Positions 8,519 through 16,145 of a stretch of DNA of 64,000 bases are shown piece after piece (the first letter of the stretch is position 1; each line of letters starts with the position of its first letter). A model generated the notes under the pieces. The model saw only the letters and a list, made by a program, of their open reading frames with translations. It had not been told where the DNA came from and searched no databases. Source of the DNA: Catalinimonas alkaloidigena (GTDB taxonomy: Bacteria > Bacteroidota > Bacteroidia > Cytophagales > Cyclobacteriaceae); the NCBI RefSeq assembly GCF_029504655.1, contig NZ_JAQFIL010000001.1:1307001-1371000 (forward strand), written 5' to 3'. A program made the translations under genes and the position numbers.

Positions 8519-9337
8519 TTAGCTTTTTTCCAAATAGGCTTTGATGATCTTGTCCAGAAATTCCTGCTGGTCCATCCTCCAGTAGCGCTCAGAGAATATT
8601 TCTACTTCATACATGCCTGTAAATCCTGCATCTTCTACCCAGCTCCGGATTTCTGGTACATTGATACAGCCTTCACCCATCAGTCCTCTGTCCAGCAGCA
8701 TATCTTCAGTAGGTGATTTCCAGTCACAAATATGGAATGCAAACAGGTTTCCGTTACGACCACATCGCATTATTTCTGCCTGTAAAAGATCGTCCCACCA
8801 GAGGTGATACACATCTACCGCTATACCCACCCAGGGTGAGTTGATAGACTCTGCCATGTCATTAGCCTGTGCCAGGGTATTGATGGCTGAGCGGGTGTCC
8901 GCATACATGGGATGCAGCGGTTCTATGGATAATTTTACTTGATTGGCTTCCGCATGAGGAATGAGGACTTCAATAGCCTCCTGTATCTGCTTGCGAGATG
9001 TTGATAAAGGCTGGGCAGGATCAGCGCCACAGACCAAAACGACCGCTGGCGCTCCCAGCGCTGCGGCTTCGTCTATGGCTTTTTTGTTGTCGTCAATCGC
9101 TAGTTTTCGTTTGTCAGCAGAAGTAGCAGGAAAGAAACCCCCACGACAAAGCGATACAATTTCCAGCTTGTGCTGCCTGAGCATGTCACCGGTCTGTTGA
9201 ATATCGCGTCCGTCCAATGCATCTCTCCAGACTGTAATCCCACTGACTCCAGCCTGAGCAAACTTTTCTGCGGCTATTTCTATCGGCCAGGGCTTGGTTG
9301 TGACCGTATGTACACAAAGTTGATTTAAGTTTTCCAA
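8519..9337 (-). CDS. Sugar phosphate isomerase/epimerase-like TIM barrel
   Basis: The 272-residue protein fits the xylose-isomerase-like TIM barrel (AP endonuclease 2) family. Likely metal ligands are spread as expected: E in LSIEPLHP (about 158), D in VDVYHLWWD (about 194), H in FHICDW and E in YEVEIFSE near the end. Relatives isomerise or epimerise keto sugars or dehydrate inosose. It is the first gene of the minus-strand cluster and so probably carries the cluster's promoter in its leader; a CAAATTAA at 9377-9384 resembles a reversed -7 element with one mismatch, but the -33 part is unclear. Confidence 0.88.
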   Translation of the reverse strand: MENLNQLCVHTVTTKPWPIEIAAEKFAQAGVSGITVWRDALDGRDIQQTGDMLRQHKLEIVSLCRGGFFPATSADKRKLAIDDNKKAIDEAAALGAPAVVLVCGADPAQPLSTSRKQIQEAIEVLIPHAEANQVKLSIEPLHPMYADTRSAINTLAQANDMAESINSPWVGIAVDVYHLWWDDLLQAEIMRCGRNGNLFAFHICDWKSPTEDMLLDRGLMGEGCINVPEIRSWVEDAGFTGMYEVEIFSERYWRMDQQEFLDKIIKAYLEKS

Positions 9338-9478
9338 GAGTAAAAAATTGAGGTTGCTGTCTAATCAATCAAGCCTCAAATTAATAAAAAAATTAAACCT
9401 AAATGAATGAATATTGAACAATGTGCAATGATTGACCAATAATGGGATGCTTTGCACTATTGATGATAAAGTCTGAAG

Positions 9479-9859
9479 CTAGTCAATGTAGTCTTTTTTT
9501 ACGACCAAGGTAAAATAATCATCATCGGATACGATATAGCCCTGATCGTAGCAAAAGTGATAAATCGTGCCACTTTTGGTCTGGTACACATTCGTAATAT
9601 AATTGAAATTGAAACCTTTCCGGTTGAGTTGATCCCGGTGTACTCTGGCTTTTCCCTGCGGATTGAGCTCGGCCAGGATATGGCGGTTTTTACGCAGCGT
9701 ATAGTTTACATTACGCATCAGGTTATTGGCATCGCTGGTATGCTTATTATGATAGGCGTTGCGACAGGCATCAGAACAATATTTTTTATCTGCTCTGCCC
9801 CGAATAGGCGTGCCGCATTCCAGGCAGACCTTTTCGCTTTCTTCAACAGATTCGTTCAT
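9479..9859 (-). CDS. Zinc-ribbon hypothetical protein
   Basis: The 126-residue protein carries an N-terminal CxxC...C-x(3)-C zinc ribbon (CLECGTPIRGRADKKYCSDAC, about 12-32), of the kind described as DUF2116-like, followed by a basic helical part and a beta-rich C-terminus (about 75-126). The ribbon suggests nucleic acid or protein contact; no function is known to me. It starts 1 base after the stop of the GNAT gene, so the two are co-transcribed. Confidence 0.78.
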   Translation of the reverse strand: MNESVEESEKVCLECGTPIRGRADKKYCSDACRNAYHNKHTSDANNLMRNVNYTLRKNRHILAELNPQGKARVHRDQLNRKGFNFNYITNVYQTKSGTIYHFCYDQGYIVSDDDYFTLVVKKDYID

Positions 9860-9860
9860 A

Positions 9861-10346
9861 TCAGTTCGTTATTTTTTTTTCAAAAAACATGGCATTGTCA
9901 AAAGGATTATAACAGTAAGCCGGTATTTCGTAAAAGCCTGCTTCCCGATAAAGATGGATGGCCGGCAGCATGCTGGAAAGTGTATCCAGACGGATAAGGT
10001 CATAACCCAATGTTTTGCTGATAGCTAATGCGCTTTGCAAAAGTTTTTTGCCCGCACCATTTCCTCTGCATTGCTCGGTCACATACATTCTTTTGAGCTC
10101 AGCTACTTTAGGTTCCAGCGGACGAACAGCAACACAGCCAAGTGTCTGCCCATCATCTTGCTTTGCCAATAGCAGTACGCCCTTGGGACGTGCATACATG
10201 CTTTGCAAATGGGCTAGTTCGTCTTCAAATTTTTGAAAATCCAGAGGAAAGCCTAAGTGCTCTGCATACTGCATAAATAATAACCTGCCCAGGGTGTAAT
10301 CCTCTTCCGATGAAGCTTCTGTGATTTGGATGGGTTTCGTATGCAT
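9861..10346 (-). CDS. GNAT family N-acetyltransferase
   Basis: The 161-residue protein is a single GNAT domain. The acetyl-CoA pyrophosphate loop is visible as EQCRGNGAGKKLL (about 92-104, the Q/R-x-x-G-x-G/A motif), preceded by the beta-4 strand VAELKRMYV and followed by a YREAGFYEIPAY segment near the end. The acceptor is unknown. It leads a two-gene unit with the zinc-ribbon protein. Confidence 0.9.
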   Translation of the reverse strand: MHTKPIQITEASSEEDYTLGRLLFMQYAEHLGFPLDFQKFEDELAHLQSMYARPKGVLLLAKQDDGQTLGCVAVRPLEPKVAELKRMYVTEQCRGNGAGKKLLQSALAISKTLGYDLIRLDTLSSMLPAIHLYREAGFYEIPAYCYNPFDNAMFFEKKITN

Positions 10347-10449
10347 TTTTAGAAAGGTTACTTATGTGCCAGTGCACATTATTTCTTATTAGCCAAAGTG
10401 GCATGAGTATTAAAGAATGCTTTTATCTTACTGTAATTTTTTATTACAA

Positions 10450-11052
10450 ATGAACATATTAAAGTTTTTCAAAAAGGATGATGAGCCCTCATTCATGGTT
10501 TCAAACAAAGATTTCTCAGTCAAACACCCATTCTCTTCATCTATTGAAGAATTACAGTTTGTTTTTAGCCAAATTGAAAAGCGATTAGACGAAAGCGGAA
10601 AAATTTATGATGCAACTACTAACAAAACAGTTGTTTTACTTTCTATTAGTATTGGTTTAATGACAACATTGACAGCTTATTTCTTCATAAATAACGAATT
10701 AAAAGGTGTATTTTCCCCGAAGCTTTTTACTGTCTTTGTCATGAGTTTTAAGTCTTTTTTTATTCTTTTTTATCTATCAAAAAATATTTTGCCAACCAAT
10801 TATCACCCCCTTGGCTCGAAAGCAAGTCTGTTGCTGAATAAAGAATTCTATATCGACATGAAAAATAATGAAACTTTAAAGTCAATGATTTATTCAGAGA
10901 TTGTTAATTATGATTCAAGGGCTAATGACAATTTTCAGATAAATGAAAAAAGATTAAAAAGGATCAAAAACGCTATTATATCTTTAATCATTCTTCCGCT
11001 ACTTGGTTTAGTAATTTATTTATTGTCCTCTCTTTTCTGTTTTTTCATTTGA
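10450..11052 (+). CDS. Membrane protein, possibly Pycsar/SLATT-like transmembrane effector
   Basis: The 200-residue protein has an N-terminal soluble helical part, helices at about 62-82 and 87-113, a soluble Lys/Asn-rich stretch and a last hydrophobic helix at about 178-199. The layout (helix with a D-x-x-x-N-K-T-x-x-L-L pattern running into the first membrane span, a second span ending in LP, then a long helix leading to a final span) recalls PycTM (DUF5706) and SLATT effectors, but I cannot confirm it and no nucleotide cyclase is nearby. The ATG at 10450 is preferred over one 11 codons upstream. The gene is visibly more AT-rich than its neighbours, a sign of recent transfer. Confidence 0.65.
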   Translation: MNILKFFKKDDEPSFMVSNKDFSVKHPFSSSIEELQFVFSQIEKRLDESGKIYDATTNKTVVLLSISIGLMTTLTAYFFINNELKGVFSPKLFTVFVMSFKSFFILFYLSKNILPTNYHPLGSKASLLLNKEFYIDMKNNETLKSMIYSEIVNYDSRANDNFQINEKRLKRIKNAIISLIILPLLGLVIYLLSSLFCFFI

Positions 11053-11172
11053 CTTGCTCTTTTTTTCATATTGGCTTGTGTCAATAATCACAGCTTGTCT
11101 CCCTCCTGATTGTTGGTTGAGTTGATTGTTTTGTTGATTCTGCTGATCACTTGAATTATTTTGCTTAGCCAT
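11020..11172 (-). CDS. Short Gln/Asn-rich hypothetical protein
   Basis: A 50-residue ORF starts at the ATG complementary to 11170-11172 and ends with TAA at 11020. The first 22 residues are mainly Gln and Asn (segments such as DQQNQQNNQLNQQ), followed by SGGRQAVIIDTSQYE and a Lys-rich tail. It overlaps the end of the convergent membrane protein gene by 33 bases. The non-random composition and the otherwise empty stretch make it credible, but I know no family for it and it may be spurious. Confidence 0.4.
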   Translation of the reverse strand: MAKQNNSSDQQNQQNNQLNQQSGGRQAVIIDTSQYEKKSKSNEKTEKRGQ

Positions 11173-11232
11173 AACATCAATTTTTGATTAGTTGGTATTT
11201 TATAAAAGTGATATAAATATACAAATAAAATT

Positions 11233-11290
11233 AACCGTTAGCAAACGTTTACAAACGACTATACACGACTGTAAACGCTTAACAACCGAT
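11233..11290. repeat. 10-bp phased repeat array upstream of ssb
   Basis: Six copies of a short unit with consensus A-A/C-C-G and a following TA-rich part sit side by side. The CG dinucleotides lie at 11236, 11246, 11256, 11266, 11276 and 11287, i.e. exactly 10 bases apart for the first five and 11 for the last, one DNA helical turn. Within it CGTTTACA (11246-11253) and TGTAAACG (11270-11277) form a perfect 8-bp inverted repeat. It lies in the divergent region between the Gln/Asn-rich ORF and ssb and looks like a protein-binding site. Confidence 0.65.
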
Positions 11291-11360
11291 TAAAGTTTGC
11301 CTGCTGTAGTTACTTTGCTGATGTCAAACGACAATTTGTTTAACTCAAAATTTTACAGAC

Positions 11361-11756
11361 ATGAATGCAATGAAAAATCGCGTACAATTGATTGGAAGGT
11401 TAGGGCAGGATCCTGAAGTGAGAACTTTGAACAGTGGCAGGATGGTCGCGCAGTTTTCTTTGGCTACTTCTGAAGTTTACAAGAATAGTGCTGGCGAACG
11501 TGTACAGGATACGCAGTGGCATCAGGTAATTGCCTGGGGCAAGCTTGCCGAGATCAGTGAAAACCTGCTGATCAAAGGGCAGGAAGTAGTGGTAGAAGGT
11601 AAAATCAGCTACCGCAATTATGAAGATAAAAATGGTATCAAAAGATATGTGACTGAAATCATCGCTTCGGATATCATGCTGGTAGGTAAGCGACTGAAAG
11701 AAAAAGGCTCTGAAGTAGCTGAGCAGGAAGCCGCTTACGAAGAACTACCCTTTTAA
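11361..11756 (+). CDS. ssb: Single-stranded DNA-binding protein
   Basis: The 131-residue protein opens with NRVQLIGRLGQDPEVR (about 6-21), the classical start of the bacterial SSB OB fold, and continues with ATSEVY and WHQVIAWGKLAE. The linker is short and the tail ends in an acidic stretch with EELPF, the tip that docks replication and repair partners. It binds single-stranded DNA as a tetramer. The leader contains TTACTTTG (11310-11317), one mismatch from the Bacteroidota -7 element, but the -33 part is unclear. An intrinsic terminator follows. As the gene stands next to an AT-rich islet, it could be either the housekeeping or an accessory copy. Confidence 0.93.
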   Translation: MNAMKNRVQLIGRLGQDPEVRTLNSGRMVAQFSLATSEVYKNSAGERVQDTQWHQVIAWGKLAEISENLLIKGQEVVVEGKISYRNYEDKNGIKRYVTEIIASDIMLVGKRLKEKGSEVAEQEAAYEELPF

Positions 11757-11812
11757 ATAAGCATGAGCGAATAAAGCAAAAGTGTTTAATATATGGTTTA
11801 GTTATAAAGGCG

Positions 11813-11841
11813 AAAAGCCGGATCTTCTGGGTCCGGCTTTT
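11813..11841 (+). terminator. Intrinsic terminator after ssb
   Basis: A perfect 10-bp stem (AAAAGCCGGA / TCCGGCTTTT) with a 9-base loop, ending in four T on the plus strand and matched by four A at the left, lies 57 bases after the ssb stop. It can serve the convergent GH88-like gene too. Confidence 0.85.
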
Positions 11842-11868
11842 GTCATTTCTAGGATTTATTAACGTGAT

Positions 11869-13251
11869 TTATTCTCCGCAGCGATAGAATGTATAGTAAG
11901 GCTCATTTTTAGCGAGTCGCTGGACATACAGTGCTACTTCACGGGCATGGTAATCTCCCCACATACTGGACTCTCCATTGGCAATTTTGCTGCCTTCCGG
12001 TACATAATCCCAGCCATTGGGTTCATGGTAAATAGAGTGCAGCAGTAACCCCTGGTGGTTTTCATCTACACTGATGTAAGGCTCTTCAAAAAGCGAGTCC
12101 AATACAGTCAGACCTGCCTGATAATATTTCTTGCCAGCCTCGTCTTTACCTTTAGACATTAGGTATTTGCCAAGCCTTAATAATCCTTGCGCACCTATGG
12201 CTGCTGCCGAACTATCAATGGGTTCATAATCATTATATGGGTCGGAAGGACGATTGAGGTAGTCACCTAACTTATGCAGTTTAGGGGCACCAGTATCCCA
12301 GTAAGGAATGCCATCGGTGGGAGTGTTTTCAATGAAAAAATCGCAGGCAGCCTGGGCTGCTTTCAGCATGAAGCCTACGATTTCGTCTCTTTCCCCATAG
12401 GCTGACAGGTCCTCATCACTGAGCGTATCAACAAATTCTAACTCTTCCGGGAAGCCACACATCGCCCAGGCAAGTCCTCTGGTCCAGGTACTGAATCCGG
12501 TATAGCCTTGCTGAGAGTTAGGGCAGCGGTAGTTGCCATCTTTGGTATTGAATATCTGTTCGTGCGCAGTACGTCCCCGTACATCGTAGCTGTCCCTCCC
12601 TTCTCCGTAGTACACTGAGTAGTCGGCCGTAGCTTTGATATGCATCAGGGCTCTTTTCAGCAAATTAATCTTAACATCATTCTCAGTTTGCAATACATGT
12701 CCAAACTGATGACCTACCATAAGAGAACGGCAGGAGCGAATGGTATCTACGAAAAGGGAGTGAGGACCGTTGAAAGAGTGGATAAATCCGCCGGTTTTGA
12801 TAGGCGTCCAGCGGGTAGCCTGTACCGCTCCGGAGATTTTGAGCGCCAGCTCGTAAAAATTTTGCTCCCATTCGTTATGCGCAATTTTGCCTTCCTTCAT
12901 CAGGCGGAGCAGGTTACCGTAGGTACTTACATTATTGAAGCCATGGTCATGCACCCCAATGTGGCTGACATGAGGAGCCATGAGTTTAACAGTATTTTCC
13001 TTTCCGCTTTTCAAAAATTTTTGATCACCGGTAGCATCAAACTGTAAGATGGCAGAGCCGTACTGAAAACCCTGTGTCCATTCCGTCCAGCCACGGGTGG
13101 TGTATCTGCCTTTTACAGTAAATACCGGAGAACCTTTGGATTTATCGTACTTGTCTTCAATGTTCTGAATTTTAGCAGCAGAAAGCTCCCAAAGACGTTC
13201 AATTTTAGGTAGAAGATCTTCTGCTTTAAGTTGTTGATTGATTTTTAGCAT
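11869..13251 (-). CDS. Glycoside hydrolase family 88-like (unsaturated glucuronyl hydrolase)
   Basis: The 460-residue protein matches the (alpha/alpha)6 barrel of family 88: HDHGF places an aspartate at about 102 where the family has its first catalytic Asp, LFVDTIRSC gives D169 at the second, and STWTRGLAWAMCGF and ESSMWGDYHARE are further family blocks. Family members remove the 4,5-unsaturated uronic acid left by polysaccharide lyases. No signal peptide is visible, so it acts in the cytoplasm on imported oligosaccharides. It stands alone here; uxuA in this window could serve downstream uronate metabolism. Confidence 0.88.
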   Translation of the reverse strand: MLKINQQLKAEDLLPKIERLWELSAAKIQNIEDKYDKSKGSPVFTVKGRYTTRGWTEWTQGFQYGSAILQFDATGDQKFLKSGKENTVKLMAPHVSHIGVHDHGFNNVSTYGNLLRLMKEGKIAHNEWEQNFYELALKISGAVQATRWTPIKTGGFIHSFNGPHSLFVDTIRSCRSLMVGHQFGHVLQTENDVKINLLKRALMHIKATADYSVYYGEGRDSYDVRGRTAHEQIFNTKDGNYRCPNSQQGYTGFSTWTRGLAWAMCGFPEELEFVDTLSDEDLSAYGERDEIVGFMLKAAQAACDFFIENTPTDGIPYWDTGAPKLHKLGDYLNRPSDPYNDYEPIDSSAAAIGAQGLLRLGKYLMSKGKDEAGKKYYQAGLTVLDSLFEEPYISVDENHQGLLLHSIYHEPNGWDYVPEGSKIANGESSMWGDYHAREVALYVQRLAKNEPYYTFYRCGE

Positions 13252-13432
13252 GCTTAATTATCGGTTAGAAAAAATTAATACTTGAATGTTTAGTTTGCGA
13301 TTAGTAATCATAGCGGTGGTGAAATCGATTGTTTGCGAATTTACAAATTTGAATGAAAATAATAGGAAACATCTTTCTAAGTTCAAAAAGAGTCTGCCAT
13401 CACAGTAATCCTATGGATAGCCTTTAATTGCT

Positions 13433-15151
13433 CTACAAAGCTATGTTTAACCATTTCTCAAAACTCTGCTTCTCAGCTTCTGAAGCATCGCCTCTTTGTG
13501 CAATGGTGTACTGCTTAAAATAAGTTTTGCTATCCTGTACCAAAGTCACGGTCATCAGTTTTTGCCTTCTCACCACCGTGATTTCCACCTGGTGGCTATC
13601 ATCCAGCAGTTCATCGGGAGACTCATTGTATTTTTGACCATTGATGGCTATAATCTCATCCTCTTTAGATAGGGCCTTATCCGCCGGAGAGTCGGGTTCA
13701 ATAGTACCCACCAATAATTTTCCTTCTTTCTGCATAGCTCTGAATCCGTACCATCTCTCACTCAGACTTCCGGAATCATTCACTTTCAGCTGGCAGCCTA
13801 CCGTACGGAGGAGAGCGTTTAGTTCTTCTTCTACTGGCACTACACCTTCTACATATTTGTTGAAAAAACGATCCAGAGGTTTGCCGGCCAGTCGGGAGGC
13901 TATTTCTAGGATGTCCTGAGGCGAGTAGCCTCTTTTTTCTTTTCCAAAATTGATCCACAACTCTTTCATCAGCGTATCCAGGGAATGCTGGTTTTGCGTA
14001 TGCTTACGTAGTGTAAGGTCAAGCATCAGGCTGATGATGGCTCCTTTTACATAGATGGAGACTTTACGATTGGGAATACCAGCTACGTAGCCATCCAGCC
14101 AAAGGTCAAAAGAAGAGGCCGCCAGCGAATAATAGAACCTCCCGAAGTTTTCAAAGTGCCGCTTAAAGATCTTATTCAGTTCGTCAAAATATTCCTGCTT
14201 GCTGATCACTCCTCCGCGGGCCAGGAATAAGTCACCATAGTAAGTTGTAGCCCCTTCAGCTACATAGCCGGTAGTAAAGTAATTTTCCCGGCTGTAGTCA
14301 TAGGGCATCATTTCTTTGGGACGAATGCGGATGATATTCCAGGTATGAAAAAGTTCGTGTGAGCTTACTCCGATAAAATCGTGATAAAGCTTACTTCTTT
14401 GCCTGATCTCTTCTGCCGGGCCGAGGACGACGAGCGTGGAGTTGAAATGCTCCACCCCATGATAAGAACGATAGGGAAGGAACTGATAAATAAAATGATA
14501 ATCTTCACAAGGGAAGTCTCCCATAGCGTCTATCTGTACTTTGGTGAAGCGCTCAAAATCCCGCAGTGTAGCTTCTTTATCCAGGTGTACATTGCCCTGA
14601 AACCAAAGGTGAAAGCGTGAGCCATTTACTTCATACTGCCAGTGCGTTGGTTTGCTGCTGGCGATCATGGGTGACTCAGCAAGCTGGTAAAAATTAGGCG
14701 CTTCCAGCACAAACTTTTTTACTTCTTTGAGGCCACAAACAATTTTGTAGTGCTCAGGGAGATTAAGTTTGATACGGTAAGGTTCTTCCAGTCTCTCCAG
14801 AGGAAAAATAATACAATTTACAAAGTTGATGTATATTTGCTCCTCGTCAAGCCAGCAGGAGCCGGCGGTCATCTCAGCGGCATAGTAGCTGTATCTTACT
14901 GTCAGGGTTTGGATATTATGTGTACTGACCTGCCACTGATCTTTGCTGACTTTACGGAAGGCGACAGTCTTACCTTTTTCATCCTGCATGCTCAGGCTTT
15001 GGATGTTTTTGGCGAAGTTGCCTAACTCATAGCGTCCTGGCCTCCAGGCAGGCAGTTGTAGCAAGGTGGTTTTTTCCTGAGGCGTAAATTCAAGCTCAAA
15101 ATCTATTAGCTGGCGATTGGGATATGTATAAGATATGTTATAATGAATCAT
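13433..15151 (-). CDS. M61 family metallopeptidase with PDZ domain
   Basis: The 572-residue protein has an N-terminal beta domain (about 1-165), then a thermolysin-like core with the zinc motif HELFH (265-269) and the third ligand E299 in YVAEGATTYY, and a C-terminal PDZ domain (about 470-545) with the IAINGQ stretch. This is the order of M61 glycyl aminopeptidases. No signal peptide is visible, so a cytoplasmic place is likely. Such enzymes remove N-terminal Gly or Ala residues. It is a single gene, with a plus-strand gene diverging upstream. Confidence 0.93.
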   Translation of the reverse strand: MIHYNISYTYPNRQLIDFELEFTPQEKTTLLQLPAWRPGRYELGNFAKNIQSLSMQDEKGKTVAFRKVSKDQWQVSTHNIQTLTVRYSYYAAEMTAGSCWLDEEQIYINFVNCIIFPLERLEEPYRIKLNLPEHYKIVCGLKEVKKFVLEAPNFYQLAESPMIASSKPTHWQYEVNGSRFHLWFQGNVHLDKEATLRDFERFTKVQIDAMGDFPCEDYHFIYQFLPYRSYHGVEHFNSTLVVLGPAEEIRQRSKLYHDFIGVSSHELFHTWNIIRIRPKEMMPYDYSRENYFTTGYVAEGATTYYGDLFLARGGVISKQEYFDELNKIFKRHFENFGRFYYSLAASSFDLWLDGYVAGIPNRKVSIYVKGAIISLMLDLTLRKHTQNQHSLDTLMKELWINFGKEKRGYSPQDILEIASRLAGKPLDRFFNKYVEGVVPVEEELNALLRTVGCQLKVNDSGSLSERWYGFRAMQKEGKLLVGTIEPDSPADKALSKEDEIIAINGQKYNESPDELLDDSHQVEITVVRRQKLMTVTLVQDSKTYFKQYTIAQRGDASEAEKQSFEKWLNIAL

Positions 15152-15278
15152 AGCAAATATTTTCAGAGAAGAAAATTAGTAATTATACAGACAAGCTTAC
15201 AGCAGATGCTTGAAAATACTAAATTTTGCTCCGCTTTTTTGAGTATAAAAAATTGCAAAACCATTAAGCCAAAAATTC

Positions 15279-15734
15279 ATGATTGTCACTAAACCCAAAT
15301 TCAATACATTTTTCGCGATAGGGGTATTTTTGATTCTGAGCTATGGTTCGGCAATCTATCTTCTCAGCGATATCATGACCAGCGCTGAGGTTTCTGTGTG
15401 GATGTATGTATTGCTCGTGCTGGTGCTGATTATTGCATTCTTCGTAACTATTAAAATGCTTGCTAGTTACAAGAAGGTAATCATTGATAAAAACAGAGTT
15501 GATGTTTTCAGCTTGTTTGGCTTAGTCAGAAGACGTTTGTATCTCAAAGAACTTGAGCACTGGAAGGAAGAAAGTGTGAAAACGGCAAATGGTACTTTTA
15601 AACAACTGGAGGTCAACTTCGCAAACAGAAAAACTTTTCGCATTGCGAATCAGGAGCATGATAATTATGAAAAAGCGGTGAATTTTTTTCGCAAACATTA
15701 CCGAAAAAATGAGATGAAGTCTGATTCAGCATAG
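15279..15734 (+). CDS. Two-helix membrane protein with PH-like C-terminus
   Basis: The 151-residue protein has two membrane helices (about 11-33 and 41-63) followed by a basic region with KKVIIDKNRVDVFSLFG, which resembles the PH-like beta domain found in many Bacteroidota two-helix proteins. The function is unknown. It is 33 bases upstream of crcB on the same strand, so the two are probably co-transcribed. Confidence 0.75.
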   Translation: MIVTKPKFNTFFAIGVFLILSYGSAIYLLSDIMTSAEVSVWMYVLLVLVLIIAFFVTIKMLASYKKVIIDKNRVDVFSLFGLVRRRLYLKELEHWKEESVKTANGTFKQLEVNFANRKTFRIANQEHDNYEKAVNFFRKHYRKNEMKSDSA

Positions 15735-15767
15735 TACCTTGCCATGATGTTAACTTGGAAATAATAT

Positions 15768-16142
15768 ATGTTATCAAATCTATTACTTGTAGGCATTGGA
15801 GGCTTTTTGGGTAGTGCTCTACGTTTTCTGATTTCAGTAATGATCAACCGCCAGGTAAGTACACATTTTCCGTTTGGTACTTTTACGGTAAATATTTTTG
15901 GAAGCCTTTTGATAGGTATACTCTATGGTTTGTGGGTGCGTGAGTTTGTGGATGATAATGCCAGTAGAATATGGATATCGGGTTTTTGCGGGGGCTTTAC
16001 CACCTTTTCTACCTTTTCTTACGATAGCCTCACCCTTATCAATCATGGTCAGTACCTCACCTTTATTATTTATGCTGCCGCCAGCGTAGTTTTAGGTCTG
16101 GCCGCGGTCTTTGCCGGCATGTCACTCGTACGCTTCACTTAA
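15768..16142 (+). CDS. crcB: Fluoride exporter CrcB/Fluc
   Basis: The 124-residue protein has four hydrophobic helices and the family motifs GGFLGSALRF (about 11-20), FGTFTVNIFGS (36-46, with the key asparagine N42) and GFCGGFTTFSTFSYD (72-86, with the phenylalanine pair that lines the pore). Fluc channels work as dual-topology dimers and release fluoride from the cell. There is no room for a fluoride riboswitch in the 33-base gap upstream, so regulation would come from the leader of the preceding gene. Only 3 bases separate its stop from the end of a convergent pseudogene. Confidence 0.95.
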   Translation: MLSNLLLVGIGGFLGSALRFLISVMINRQVSTHFPFGTFTVNIFGSLLIGILYGLWVREFVDDNASRIWISGFCGGFTTFSTFSYDSLTLINHGQYLTFIIYAAASVVLGLAAVFAGMSLVRFT

Positions 16143-16145
16143 TTT

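Noticed and set aside
15735..15767. Fluoride riboswitch before crcB
   Set aside because: Only 33 bases separate crcB from the gene before it, too few for the riboswitch, and no pseudoknot pattern is seen.
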